Part shown: in pieces, positions 34,684 through 43,980 of the stretch | Numbering within the stretch: the stretch's first letter is position 1 | Layout of the letters: the number at the start of each line of letters is the position of its first letter | Source of the DNA: an uncultured Cellvibrionales bacterium | Lineage (GTDB): Bacteria > Pseudomonadota > Gammaproteobacteria > Pseudomonadales > Porticoccaceae | NCBI GenBank assembly: GCA_913062605.1 | Contig: CAJXWQ010000013.1 | Span: 1 to 44,161 of the forward strand | Reading direction: 5' to 3' | Length of the DNA: 44,161 nt | Translations under genes and position numbers: made by a program | Notes under the pieces: generated by a model | Told to the model about the DNA's origin: nothing | The model's input: only the letters and a program-made list of their open reading frames with translations | The model's database searches: none

Positions 34684-35337
34684 TTAGCTTTCTATATTTT
34701 GGGGAGATTCCAAGTTGAGTTTGCTTATGGCCAGGACTGCTTGAGTTCGCGATCTTACACTCAGTTTTCTGAAAATGGCTGTCATATGGGCTTTGATGGT
34801 GGCTTCGGTGACGTCTAACTCGTAGGCAATTTGCTTATTAAGTAACCCTTCCGCCAGCATCGTGAGCACCAGGTATTGTTGTGGTGTTAAAGAGGCGATA
34901 CCTTTCATGAGTTTACACTCATCTTTACTCGCAGGGGTTTGCTCCCCAGCACTATCTGGTAACCATACTTCACCCTGAAGTGCTGACTTAATTGCAGTTT
35001 GAATGTCTTCAATACCTGATGATTTTGGTAAAAAACCTTTGGAGCCAAACTCAACGGCTCTTTGCATAATTTCCGGTTTTTCATTGGCCGATACCACGAG
35101 AACAGGTAATTCAGGAGATTGCCCTTTCACGTAGGCCAAGGCACTAAAACCATGTGCCCCGGGCATATGTAAATCCAGCAAAACTAAATCAGCATCAGGG
35201 TGGTCGGTTAACTTGGTTTGCAGGCTTGCCATGTCTTGAGCCTCCACAATATCAGGAGTTTCTTCTATGGTTTTCAATACCTGGCAGATGGCATTTCTGA
35301 ATAGTGGGTGATCGTCAGCAACAATATATTTGGACAT
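34684..35337 (-). CDS. CrbR-like LuxR-type response regulator
   Basis: 217 residues from ATG 35337 (AGGGAG upstream); the longer frame to 35454 lacks support. The receiver domain has DDHPLFRNAI, phospho-acceptor Asp in LVLLDLHMPG, and VVSANE. The C-terminal LuxR HTH is LTPQQYLVLTMLAEGLLNKQIAYELDVTEATIKAHMTAIFRKL. Length and domain order match CrbR/ErdR regulators, which activate acs and acetate uptake genes. Its kinase is probably the CrbS-like protein at 24645. It is divergent from the porin gene and likely autoregulated through sites in the shared 237-bp region. Confidence 0.85.
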   Translation of the reverse strand: MSKYIVADDHPLFRNAICQVLKTIEETPDIVEAQDMASLQTKLTDHPDADLVLLDLHMPGAHGFSALAYVKGQSPELPVLVVSANEKPEIMQRAVEFGSKGFLPKSSGIEDIQTAIKSALQGEVWLPDSAGEQTPASKDECKLMKGIASLTPQQYLVLTMLAEGLLNKQIAYELDVTEATIKAHMTAIFRKLSVRSRTQAVLAISKLNLESPQNIES

Positions 35338-35400
35338 ATTATTATTTTTCTCCCTTCGAGCTGATGTTAGCTGTCTCATTAGGTGGTGGCAAGAAAGGTT

Positions 35401-35442
35401 GGCACGGTTTTTAAGTTTCAGGGCACGGTTTTCAATTTTCAG
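35401..35442. repeat. Two 21-bp direct repeats in the crbR/porin promoter
   Basis: GGCACGGTTTTTAAGTTTCAG at 35401-35421 is followed directly by GGCACGGTTTTCAATTTTCAG at 35422-35442; they differ at three positions. The period is two helical turns. Confidence 0.8.
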
Positions 35443-35493
35443 GGTAAGTTTCACCCATTTTCATTAGACATTAGTCGTACAGGCCCACCCAAA

Positions 35494-35508
35494 TCGACCT
35501 TGGTCGCA
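35494..35508. promoter_or_regulatory. GACC-GGT motif copy 2 (porin promoter)
   Basis: TCGACCTTGGTCGCA contains the perfect palindrome GACCTTGGTC. It is 67 bp upstream of the porin start and is the most symmetrical copy of the shared motif. Confidence 0.4.
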
Positions 35509-35574
35509 TACCCAGATAAAGGGTATTGGCGTAAATCTGTCAGTGTTGCAGATTTACTTAATGGGAGAGGAGTT

Positions 35575-36903
35575 ATGTTGAACAAGAAAAGAATGGCTTT
35601 AGCCGCGGGGATTATGTTGCCGACACTGGCATTTTCGGGTCAGCTTTTGGCAACGACCAACGATGAGCTTTCAGCCAAAATTAAAATGCTGGAGTCTCAG
35701 CTTTCACAGTTGCAGACGTTGGTGACGGAGCAAGGGCAAAAGCAGCAGGAGATGGCCACAGTGGTGACTAAAAAGGCTGATTCCCCGGTCTCTGGTACCA
35801 AGTTTACCTATGGTGGTTTTGTAAAGTTTGACGCTATGCAGAGCGACTATTCAGATGGTGAGCGCGCCACTTCTTCGTTAGGTGATGAAATTCTGACGCC
35901 ATCAACCATTCCTGTCGGTGGCAATGACGGCGCAACTCGGTTTGATACCCACGTAAAAACCTCACGCTTTTGGTTTAAAACAGTCACACCCACAGATATG
36001 GGTAATGTACGTACCCACTTTGAGATGGATATGTTGACGGGCGATGGTGATGAACGTGTTTCTAACTCTTCTCATTCGCGTATTCGCCATGCCTATGTAG
36101 CGTGGGATTACGAAGAAGATTCTTCACTATTATTGGGGCAGACCTGGAGTACTTTTATGAGTACAGCGGTGTTGCCAGAGGCCGTTGACTTTATTGGCCC
36201 TACCTCCGGAATTGTCTTTAACCGTCAGGCACAAGTGCGTTGGAGCCACCAGTTTGATGATGGCGGAAAACTTCACTTGGCACTGGAAAACCCTTCTACC
36301 AGTATTTTTGATGAAGACTTTGTCGATGAGGATGATGACGATAGTAACAATAACTATGATGATAATAGCATCCCGGATGTAGTCATTCGTTACGACGGAA
36401 AGGTAGGAAACTTTATCTACAATGTTGCCGCAATTGGACGGCAAATTACCTATGACACGGGCACGGAAGATGAAGATAAATTTGGTTTTGGCACCAGCTT
36501 GTCAGGTAAATATATGTTCGGTAATGGCGATGATGTCAGGCTTCAGTTCAACCATGGTCACTTGGGACGTTATGTCGGACTTCAGGCATTCCGCGATTCT
36601 TCTCTTGAGGCGGATGGCGACCTGGACCTAGTTGAGATCACCGGTGGTTTTGTTGCCTATAAGCACCTGTGGTCACCCAAATTTCGTAGCACCTTCTCCT
36701 ATGCCATGACTAGTGCAGACAACTCCAGTGATATCGATGATACCAATACTGAAGAAGTCAGCAATTATTCGGCCAACTTGTTTTATTCACCCACCAAAAA
36801 ACTTTCGTTCGGTGTGGAGTTTATGAAGGCAGAGCGTGAGCTGGAGAACGGTGATGACGGTGATTTGAGAAGAATCCAGTTCACCGGTAAGTACGTATTC
36901 TAA
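35575..36903 (+). CDS. DcaP-like trimeric outer membrane porin
   Basis: 442 residues from ATG 35575 with GGGAGAGGAG upstream. Signal peptide ending near LLATTN; a short coiled coil (AKIKMLESQLSQLQTLV) extends into the periplasm as in DcaP porins; then a beta barrel with the words FVKFDAMQSDYSDG and FVDFIGPTSG-like segments, ending in the C-terminal aromatic IQFTGKYVF that signals barrel insertion. A strongly acidic Asp/Asn loop occurs at about residues 245-262. DcaP porins admit dicarboxylates. Its position next to the CrbR-like regulator and the symporter suggests organic-acid entry. Confidence 0.85.
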   Translation: MLNKKRMALAAGIMLPTLAFSGQLLATTNDELSAKIKMLESQLSQLQTLVTEQGQKQQEMATVVTKKADSPVSGTKFTYGGFVKFDAMQSDYSDGERATSSLGDEILTPSTIPVGGNDGATRFDTHVKTSRFWFKTVTPTDMGNVRTHFEMDMLTGDGDERVSNSSHSRIRHAYVAWDYEEDSSLLLGQTWSTFMSTAVLPEAVDFIGPTSGIVFNRQAQVRWSHQFDDGGKLHLALENPSTSIFDEDFVDEDDDDSNNNYDDNSIPDVVIRYDGKVGNFIYNVAAIGRQITYDTGTEDEDKFGFGTSLSGKYMFGNGDDVRLQFNHGHLGRYVGLQAFRDSSLEADGDLDLVEITGGFVAYKHLWSPKFRSTFSYAMTSADNSSDIDDTNTEEVSNYSANLFYSPTKKLSFGVEFMKAERELENGDDGDLRRIQFTGKYVF

Positions 36904-36945
36904 AAAATAATTTTTAAAATATGGTTATCGGGATACTGACCCATT

Positions 36946-36960
36946 TAGACCAAGGTTGCA
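36946..36960. promoter_or_regulatory. GACC-GGT motif copy 3 (symporter operon promoter)
   Basis: TAGACCAAGGTTGCA matches copy 2 at 11 of 15 positions and lies 73 bp upstream of the DUF4212 gene. Confidence 0.35.
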
Positions 36961-37032
36961 GAGACAGAAAGTTTCAAACTGCTATGTTGGTTAGGGTAAC
37001 GAACTTAAAGCATAACAATTGGAGTAAATATT

Positions 37033-37302
37033 ATGACCTTCAAAACTGATGAGCATGCGAAGGATTACTGGAGGGAAAACCTGCGCTTGCTGCTGACTCT
37101 GTTGGTAGTCTGGTTCACCGTTTCATTCGGGTTTGGCATTCTATTGGTTGAGCCGCTAAACAGTATTCCTCTGTTTGGTTTTAAGCTCGGCTTCTGGTTT
37201 GCCCAGCAAGGTTCCATTTATGTATTTGTGGTGTTGATTTTTGTCTACGTGGCGAAAATGAAAGCACTTGACCGCAAGTACGACGTTCACGAAGACGACT
37301 GA
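37033..37302 (+). CDS. DUF4212 small symporter subunit
   Basis: 89 residues with two membrane helices (LLLTLLVVWFTVSFGFGILL and GSIYVFVVLIFVYVAKM). This is the DUF4212 family, encoded directly upstream of an SLC5 sodium symporter and thought to be its small subunit. N-terminal HAKDYWRENLRLLL is the family signature. It starts with a GGAG site eight bases upstream. 11 bp separate it from the large subunit, so the two are one operon. Confidence 0.92.
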   Translation: MTFKTDEHAKDYWRENLRLLLTLLVVWFTVSFGFGILLVEPLNSIPLFGFKLGFWFAQQGSIYVFVVLIFVYVAKMKALDRKYDVHEDD

Positions 37303-37313
37303 GGAGTATCATA

Positions 37314-39020
37314 ATGGATGTTCAAACTTGGACTTTTTTACTTGTTGGCCTGTCGTTTGCGCTGTACATCGGCATTGCCATCTGGGCCCGTGCAGGGACC
37401 ACAAAAGAATTTTATGTGGCCGGTGGCGGCATACCCCCAGTAGCCAATGGTATGGCTACAGCAGCAGACTGGATGTCGGCAGCATCGTTTATCTCCATGG
37501 CCGGGTTGATCTCGTTTATGGGCTATGACGGTGGTGTATACCTGATGGGTTGGACCGGTGGTTATGTGCTGCTGGCACTATGCCTTGCACCCTATCTGCG
37601 AAAATTTGGCAAGTTTACGGTGCCGGATTTTATCGGTGATCGTTACTACTCTCAGACAGCCCGAACCGTGGCGGTGATCTGTGCCATCTTTGTGTCGTTC
37701 ACTTATGTGGCAGGTCAAATGCGTGGTGTTGGTGTGGTGTTCTCGCGCTTTCTGGAAGTGGATATTGTCACTGGTGTGTTACTGGGTATGTGCGTGGTGT
37801 TCTTCTACGCGGTACTCGGGGGTATGAAAGGAATTACCTACACTCAAGTGGCCCAGTACTGTGTGCTGATTTTCGCCTACCTGGTCCCCGCTGTATTTAT
37901 CTCCATTTTGGTGACGGGTAATCCGATACCTCAATTGGGTTTTGGTGACACGTTAGCCGATGGTTCGGGAACTTATTTACTCGATAAGTTGGATGGGCTC
38001 GCGGAGGAGCTCGGATTTACGGAGTACACCTCGGGGACCAAGAGCATGGTTGATGTGTTCTTTATCACCTTTGCTCTGATGGTTGGTACCGCTGGACTGC
38101 CCCATGTGATTGTTCGTTTCTTTACGGTACCAAAAGTGTCTGATGCGCGTCGTTCTGCAGGTTGGGCTTTGGTGTTTATCGCTATTCTCTACACCACAGC
38201 ACCTGCTGTTGCATCTTTTGCCCGGGTTAACATGATCGAGACCATTAACGGCTCTGATGGTGCTGGTGTTGCACATGCGAGCGCCCCGAGCTGGATCAGC
38301 AACTGGGAGAAAACCGGACTGATTACATGGGATGACAAAAATGAAGATGGGCGCATGTTCTTCTCAGGTGATGATCGCAATGAGATGAAAATTGATCGCG
38401 ACATTATTGTATTGGCTAACCCCGAAATTGCTAACCTCCCTGCCTGGGTGATTGCTCTTGTAGCGGCTGGTGGTGTTGCTGCGGCGTTATCCACTTCGGC
38501 AGGGTTATTGTTGGTGATCTCTACCTCAATCTCCCATGATCTGTTGAAACGGAATTTGATGCCAGATATTACCGATAAACAGGAGCTCATGTATGCGCGT
38601 ATTGCTGCAGCATGTGGTATTGCGGTGGCTGCTTACCTGGGCATTAATCCGCCGGGCTTTGTGGCCCAGGTGGTGGCGTTTGCCTTTGGCCTGGCAGCGT
38701 CAAGTTTCTTCCCGGCCATTATTATGGGAATCTTCTATAAAAGGATGAATAAAGAGGGCGCTATTGCCGGCATGTTGTCCGGTATTGGATTCACGGCCTC
38801 CTATATCATCTACTTCAAGTTCATCAATCCAGGTGCAAATATGCCTGAGAACTGGTGGTTTGGAATTTCACCAGAAGGTATTGGTACTCTGGGTATGATG
38901 GTTAACTTTGTTGTTGCCCTTGTAGTACAGAAAATGACTGGTGAAGCACCTGAACACATTAAGGATTTGGTAGAAAGTTTACGCTACCCCAAAGGTTCGG
39001 GTCAGGCTCAGGAGCACTAA
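37314..39020 (+). CDS. Sodium:solute symporter, acetate-type (VC_2705 subfamily)
   Basis: 568 residues with about 13 membrane helices, SLC5/SSS family. N-terminal TWTFLLVGLSFALYIGIAIW, the AAADWMSAASFISMAG segment and GLPHVIVRFFTVP are the subfamily landmarks. It probably imports acetate or another short-chain carboxylate with sodium; an ActP-like function is likely but not proven. It forms a unit with the DUF4212 gene and ends in a strong terminator. The long hydrophilic stretch around residues 310-360 (DDKNEDGRMFFSGDDRNE) is a loop. Confidence 0.9.
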   Translation: MDVQTWTFLLVGLSFALYIGIAIWARAGTTKEFYVAGGGIPPVANGMATAADWMSAASFISMAGLISFMGYDGGVYLMGWTGGYVLLALCLAPYLRKFGKFTVPDFIGDRYYSQTARTVAVICAIFVSFTYVAGQMRGVGVVFSRFLEVDIVTGVLLGMCVVFFYAVLGGMKGITYTQVAQYCVLIFAYLVPAVFISILVTGNPIPQLGFGDTLADGSGTYLLDKLDGLAEELGFTEYTSGTKSMVDVFFITFALMVGTAGLPHVIVRFFTVPKVSDARRSAGWALVFIAILYTTAPAVASFARVNMIETINGSDGAGVAHASAPSWISNWEKTGLITWDDKNEDGRMFFSGDDRNEMKIDRDIIVLANPEIANLPAWVIALVAAGGVAAALSTSAGLLLVISTSISHDLLKRNLMPDITDKQELMYARIAAACGIAVAAYLGINPPGFVAQVVAFAFGLAASSFFPAIIMGIFYKRMNKEGAIAGMLSGIGFTASYIIYFKFINPGANMPENWWFGISPEGIGTLGMMVNFVVALVVQKMTGEAPEHIKDLVESLRYPKGSGQAQEH

Positions 39021-39048
39021 TTAGTAAGTTTTCATCCCCCTAGCAGTT

Positions 39049-39076
39049 GGCCGCCCCTTGGGGCGGCCTTTTTTTT
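39049..39076 (+). terminator. Rho-independent terminator after the symporter
   Basis: GGCCGCCCC (39049-39057) pairs with GGGGCGGCC (39060-39068), followed by eight T (39069-39076). Confidence 0.95.
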
Positions 39077-39238
39077 AACTGCTTTATTCTTAACAATATT
39101 ATTAACAAGGTTTTATTCGCTATATAGAGAAAGCCTTCTACCTTCGCCTAATTGCGGCAAGTCATGGTGAGGCGCTACCTTTAGGGTAATGTTAAGCATC
39201 GTTGCTCTAACGTATCTTTTTGTCGGGGTCGGGTAAGT

Positions 39239-41095
39239 ATGACTATCAGTGTGGAAGTTTCTGCAGTTAAGAATTTTCTTTCCCAATGCACGCCATTTAA
39301 TCAGTTGACCGAGGCGCAGCTAATAGCTGCGTCAACGGACGTGCAAATTGCCTATTACCGGGCAGGGGACACGACAGATATTCTTGATTATTCCAGCCCT
39401 AGACTCTATGTGGTGCGAAGCGGTGCCTTTGAGGTTAGAGACAATGAGGGCCAGTTGCTGGATCGGGTAGAACCCGGTGGTTATTTTGGTTACCCATCGC
39501 TGTTAACCGGGCATGCCATTACTAATAGGTTGGTGGTGATTGAGGATGGGTTGTTGTATCAACTCGATGAGGACAGCTTCCGACAGTTACGTTCTGCCAG
39601 CCGGCCTTTCGACCGATTTTTTAATCAGGCCCATGCCAAACGGCTGCACCATGCCGTTCGGTTTCGTGAGCAGAATTATCTGTTGACTCTGCGGGTGAGT
39701 GACCTGTCTTCTCGCAAGGCAGTTACTGCCCAGAGCGTTGAAACAGTGGCAGCGGTGGCCCGACGTATGACCGATGAGCGGGTTTCTTCGGTCATGGTGG
39801 TAGACGATAACAATAAACTCTGTGGTTTGGTTACAGATCGTGATTTACGTGTGCGTGTCGTGTCTGAGGGAAGAAATGCTGATACCCCCTTGTCTGAAGT
39901 GATGACCGAGGATGCCATCAGTGTCTCGCAGGAAAGCCTGGTATTTGAATCTATGCTGCTGATGACAGAGCATAACATTCATCACCTTCCCGTGCTCAAT
40001 GAAGGGCGACCGGTGGCAATGCTAACAGCCACAGATTTAATTAAGTCACAAAAGTCTGACCCAGTGTTCCTGATTGGTGAAATTGGCCGTCAGCAGACAG
40101 TGGAGGGATTGCAAAATATTTCCCGGGATATCCCCGAGTTATTGCGAAGCTTGATTCGGGCAGAGGCGAGCGCAGACCAAATTGGTCGGCTATTAACAAC
40201 GGTAACTGACGCGCTTACTCGCCAGTTATTGCAGCAAGCCATAGAGAAGTTGGGTAAACCCCCGGTGCCATTTGCCTGGCTGGCATTTGGATCGCAGGGC
40301 AGGCAGGATCAGACGGCAATATCTGATCAGGATAATGGCCTGTTGGTTAGCGATGCCATGACACAGGATGATGATGCCTATTTCAAAGCGCTGGCGACCT
40401 ACGTCAACGATGGTCTGGATGCCTGTGGTTATTGCTATTGCCCTGGTGGGGTGATGGCCACGACAGATACATGGCGGCAGCCGTTAGTAAGTTGGAAAAA
40501 ACAGTTCCTTAGCTGGATTAACCAGCCCTCATCTAAGGCCTTAATGCACGCCAGTATTTTCTTTGATATGCGTTGTACTTACGGTAATCAAAAATTATTT
40601 CATGACTTGCAAAAAACAGTGTGTGAGGCGGCCAGTGGTAATGAGATCTTTCTTGCAAACCTGACGGCCAATGCTCTCAAACTGACCCCCCCCATGGGGT
40701 TTTTCAAGAATTTTGTGATTGATCGAGGTGGCGAGCACAAAAACACATTTGATATGAAACTTCGGGGCATTATGCCGATAAATGATATTGCCCGAATTTA
40801 CGCGCTGTCAGTGGGAACAGAGCAAATTCATACGCTGGAACGATTGAAGGAGGCTGTTTCAAGAAAATTGCTGACACTTAAGGATGCCCGCAACTTGATC
40901 GACGCCCATGAATTCATTTCCCGGTTGCGTTTGGAGCATCAGGGTGAGCGGTTAAAAGAGGGGCAGAAGCCAGATAATCACCTCGACCCATCAACATTGT
41001 CCTCATTGTCCCGGCACCAGTTGAAGGACGCTTTTGCTGTTGTTACCGATGCTCAGTCAGCACTTCGGGTTAGGTTTACCCGTGGGCTTATGTAA
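39239..41095 (+). CDS. Cyclic-nucleotide-binding/CBS/DUF294 nucleotidyltransferase-like protein
   Basis: 618 residues. Layout: a cNMP-binding-like beta roll (20-130, AGDTTDILDYSS), a CBS pair (about 160-280), a DUF294 nucleotidyltransferase-like domain with FGSQGRQDQTAISDQDNGLL (about 350-370) and a C-terminal DUF294 domain. The family is found beside acetate transporters and exonucleases in Vibrio, Shewanella and relatives. It may adjust acetate metabolism by nucleotidylation or adenine-nucleotide sensing; the target is unknown. The ATG of the next gene overlaps its stop (TAATG), so the two are coupled. Confidence 0.88.
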   Translation: MTISVEVSAVKNFLSQCTPFNQLTEAQLIAASTDVQIAYYRAGDTTDILDYSSPRLYVVRSGAFEVRDNEGQLLDRVEPGGYFGYPSLLTGHAITNRLVVIEDGLLYQLDEDSFRQLRSASRPFDRFFNQAHAKRLHHAVRFREQNYLLTLRVSDLSSRKAVTAQSVETVAAVARRMTDERVSSVMVVDDNNKLCGLVTDRDLRVRVVSEGRNADTPLSEVMTEDAISVSQESLVFESMLLMTEHNIHHLPVLNEGRPVAMLTATDLIKSQKSDPVFLIGEIGRQQTVEGLQNISRDIPELLRSLIRAEASADQIGRLLTTVTDALTRQLLQQAIEKLGKPPVPFAWLAFGSQGRQDQTAISDQDNGLLVSDAMTQDDDAYFKALATYVNDGLDACGYCYCPGGVMATTDTWRQPLVSWKKQFLSWINQPSSKALMHASIFFDMRCTYGNQKLFHDLQKTVCEAASGNEIFLANLTANALKLTPPMGFFKNFVIDRGGEHKNTFDMKLRGIMPINDIARIYALSVGTEQIHTLERLKEAVSRKLLTLKDARNLIDAHEFISRLRLEHQGERLKEGQKPDNHLDPSTLSSLSRHQLKDAFAVVTDAQSALRVRFTRGLM

Positions 41096-41784
41096 TGTGG
41101 GGGGCTGACTGGCAATTTAGATTCACACAACGGCGTTATCTTCGCCGTTGTAATAACTCAGTGATGCGTAGTTACTTACAGTCAGATTTTCCCTCCCGCG
41201 GTACAGATTACCGGCAGGTCGAATACCTGGCTGTTGATCTGGAAATGACGGGCCTGAATTCATCTTCGGACCATATTCTCAGTATTGGTTTTGTACCAAT
41301 AGTGGAGCAGAAAGTGGTGGTCAGTGGGGCTAAACATATCTATATCAATAGTGACCAGGGCGTGGGGCAGAGTGCAGTTATTCACGGCATTCATGATCGG
41401 GATATCGAAGAAGCGACGCCACTGTCAGAGGCAATGGCGCTACTGCTGGAGGCACTACAGGGCAAAGTCCTATTATTGCATTGTGCCCAGTTGGATTTGG
41501 CCTTTCTTCAACAGGCATGCAAGGGGATTTATCATTCTTCACTGCTTGTGCCTGTGGTGGATACTATGGCGTTGGAAGATCAACGGCTTCACCGAATGGG
41601 GCTAGAGAGGGGTAGTGAGAGCGTGCGTCTTGGTGATTGTCGAAAACGATACAATTTACCGAATTATTTGGCCCATAACGCCCTCATAGATGCCGTAGCA
41701 ACCGCTGAATTGTTTCTGGCTCAAATGCGCTACCGGTTTGGAACCCACCCCTCAGCTTTGAGACAAATCCTTTCAGTGAGGTAA
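41095..41784 (+). CDS. DEDDh 3'-5' exonuclease (DnaQ-like)
   Basis: 229 residues. The start overlaps the upstream stop in TAATG. The exonuclease motifs are complete: AVDLEMTGL (Asp and Glu), HCAQLDLAFL (Asp), HNALIDAVATAELF (His and Asp). A 45-residue N-terminal extension is unusual for DnaQ itself and points to a stand-alone exonuclease related to the epsilon subunit. The pairing with a CBS/DUF294 gene is conserved around acetate symporters in this group, though its role there is not known. Confidence 0.9.
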   Translation: MWGADWQFRFTQRRYLRRCNNSVMRSYLQSDFPSRGTDYRQVEYLAVDLEMTGLNSSSDHILSIGFVPIVEQKVVVSGAKHIYINSDQGVGQSAVIHGIHDRDIEEATPLSEAMALLLEALQGKVLLLHCAQLDLAFLQQACKGIYHSSLLVPVVDTMALEDQRLHRMGLERGSESVRLGDCRKRYNLPNYLAHNALIDAVATAELFLAQMRYRFGTHPSALRQILSVR

Positions 41785-41815
41785 ATAACCAGAGCGGTGT
41801 TCAGCGGGCATATTA

Positions 41816-41887
41816 TGCAAAGGTCGAATAGATGCTAGTCTTAATTTAAATTAGTCTGAACCTAATAAACGCTGAACCTCATAAATA
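41816..41887. promoter_or_regulatory. acs promoter region with palindrome and 16-bp tandem repeat
   Basis: TAATTTAAATTA (41842-41853) is a perfect 12-bp palindrome flanked by TAGTCT words. It is followed by a 16-bp tandem repeat, CTGAACCTAATAAACG at 41856-41871 and CTGAACCTCATAAATA at 41872-41887. A TGCAAAGGTCGA word at 41816-41827 partly resembles the inverted GACC-GGT motif. Confidence 0.5.
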
Positions 41888-41909
41888 ATGCTAAACAAGG
41901 GAGGCTTCC

Positions 41910-43847
41910 ATGTCTCAAGTACACGTTCACCCTGTTCCTGAAAGTTTTGCCAAGGAAGCACACATAGATGCTGACACCTATCAGGAAATGTACCGTCGCT
42001 CGATAGAAGACTCAGATAATTTTTGGGCAGAAGAGGCGAAAAAATTTATCGACTGGGAACAACCCTGGAGTAACGTTAATAGCTTCGATTTTAGTACGGG
42101 TGAGGCTAGTTGGTTCACCGGAGGCAAGCTGAATGTCACGGTTAATTGTATTGACCGCCACCTTGCAACATGTGGTGAGCAAACGGCCATTATCTGGGAG
42201 GGAGATGATCCCGACAACAGCAGTAATATTACCTACAACCAGTTGAGCCAACAGGTCAATAAACTGGCGAATGTGCTGAAGTCCCGCGGTGTTAAGAAGG
42301 GAGATAGAGTCTGTATTTATATGCCGATGATTCCTGAGGCTGCTTATGCCATGTTAGCCTGTGCGCGTCTTGGTGCGATTCACTCCGTGGTGTTCGGTGG
42401 CTTTTCCCCAGAGGCCCTAAAAGACCGAATTCTTGACTCCGATTGCCAGGCTTTGATCACCGCTGACGAAGGGCTTAGGGGCGGTAAGGCGGTTCCACTA
42501 AAAGCCAATACTGACAAGGCGATGGAAAGTTGTCCTAATGTTCATACCTGCCTGGTAGTTAAACGTACAGGGGGGAGTATCAGCTGGCAGGAAGGCCGTG
42601 ATATTTGGTATCACGAGGCTTTGGCCGATGCCAGTGAATACTGTGAACCAGAGATGATGGATGCGGAAGATCCATTGTTTATTCTCTATACCTCCGGGTC
42701 TACCGGCATGCCAAAGGGTGTACTGCATACCACAGCGGGGTACCTATTACAGACAGCCATGACCCACAAGTATGTATTTGACTATAAAGAGGGCGATGTC
42801 TACTGGTGTACTGCCGATGTGGGCTGGGTAACCGGGCACAGTTATATTGTTTACGGGCCTCTTTGCAATGGTGCAATTACCTTAATGTTTGAAGGTGTGC
42901 CCACCTATCCTGACGCCTCTCGTTTTTGGCAGGTAATCGACAAACACAAAGTGAATATTTTCTATACCGCTCCCACAGCGATTCGTGCATTGATGGGGGC
43001 CGGTGATGATTTTGTGACAAAAACCAGCCGTAGTTCACTGCGTTTACTCGGCACGGTGGGAGAACCGATCAACCCCGAAGCATGGGAGTGGTACTACCGG
43101 GTTGTCGGCAATTCAAACTGCCCCATAGTGGATACTTGGTGGCAGACAGAAACTGGTGCTCATATGCTGACACCATTACCTGGTGCCACCGATATGAAAC
43201 CCGGCTGTGCCACAGTGCCATTCTTTGGTGTACAGCCAGTATTGCTTGATGGTGATGGTAATATTATAGAGGGGCCAGGAGAGGGTAACCTGGCAATAAA
43301 ATCTTCATGGCCATCTCAAATTCGTGGTGTGTATGGCGATGCCGCTCGTTTTAAAGAAACCTATTTTTCTCCTTACCCCGGATACTATTTTACCGGTGAT
43401 GGTGCCCGCCGTGATGAAGATGGACACTACTGGATTACGGGGCGGGTAGATGATGTGTTGAATGTCTCTGGCCATCGCATGGGTACGGCTGAAGTAGAAA
43501 GTGCTCTGGTACTTCACCCAAGCGTGGCTGAGGCTGCTGTGGTGGGGTGCCCTCATGATATTAAAGGGCAGGGTATCTATGCCTACGTGACGCTAATGGC
43601 GGGTCAAGAGCCTTCGGAGGAGCTGCGTAAGGAATTGATTGGCCTTTGTGTCAAAGAGATTGGCCCTATAGCTAAACCAGATTTAATTCATTGGACTGAG
43701 GGAGTCCCGAAAACTCGTTCAGGTAAAATCATGCGACGTATTCTGCGCAAAATAGCCGCCAATGAACTGGAAAATCTGGGTGATACTTCGACGTTGGCCG
43801 ATCCGTCAGTGGTTGATCAATTAATTGAAACCCGGTTAAATCGATAA
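41910..43847 (+). CDS. acs: Acetyl-CoA synthetase
   Basis: 645 residues, the usual length. AMP-forming ligase motifs: [48 protein letters not shown], and the C-terminal [17 protein letters not shown] whose Lys is the regulatory acetylation site. It converts acetate, ATP and CoA into acetyl-CoA. The start has AGGGAGG. It lies downstream of the symporter and is the expected main target of the CrbS/CrbR pair. A second, propionyl-type ligase is encoded at 22538-24442. Confidence 0.97.
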   Translation: MSQVHVHPVPESFAKEAHIDADTYQEMYRRSIEDSDNFWAEEAKKFIDWEQPWSNVNSFDFSTGEASWFTGGKLNVTVNCIDRHLATCGEQTAIIWEGDDPDNSSNITYNQLSQQVNKLANVLKSRGVKKGDRVCIYMPMIPEAAYAMLACARLGAIHSVVFGGFSPEALKDRILDSDCQALITADEGLRGGKAVPLKANTDKAMESCPNVHTCLVVKRTGGSISWQEGRDIWYHEALADASEYCEPEMMDAEDPLFILYTSGSTGMPKGVLHTTAGYLLQTAMTHKYVFDYKEGDVYWCTADVGWVTGHSYIVYGPLCNGAITLMFEGVPTYPDASRFWQVIDKHKVNIFYTAPTAIRALMGAGDDFVTKTSRSSLRLLGTVGEPINPEAWEWYYRVVGNSNCPIVDTWWQTETGAHMLTPLPGATDMKPGCATVPFFGVQPVLLDGDGNIIEGPGEGNLAIKSSWPSQIRGVYGDAARFKETYFSPYPGYYFTGDGARRDEDGHYWITGRVDDVLNVSGHRMGTAEVESALVLHPSVAEAAVVGCPHDIKGQGIYAYVTLMAGQEPSEELRKELIGLCVKEIGPIAKPDLIHWTEGVPKTRSGKIMRRILRKIAANELENLGDTSTLADPSVVDQLIETRLNR

Positions 43848-43905
43848 TGGCTCGATAAGCCAGACATGATTGGCTGATATATTTCATCGTAAATTTACCC
43901 ACTTG

Positions 43906-43931
43906 AAAAAGCCCACTTAGCGGGCTTTTTT
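43906..43931. terminator. Bidirectional terminator after acs
   Basis: AAAAAGCCC (43906-43914) pairs with GGGCTTTTT (43922-43930). It can serve both acs and the convergent minus-strand gene at the right edge. Confidence 0.9.
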
Positions 43932-43980
43932 ATGCGGTCAACTTTATGCGGTCAAGAGTTCAGTGATATTAAAAGTGTTG

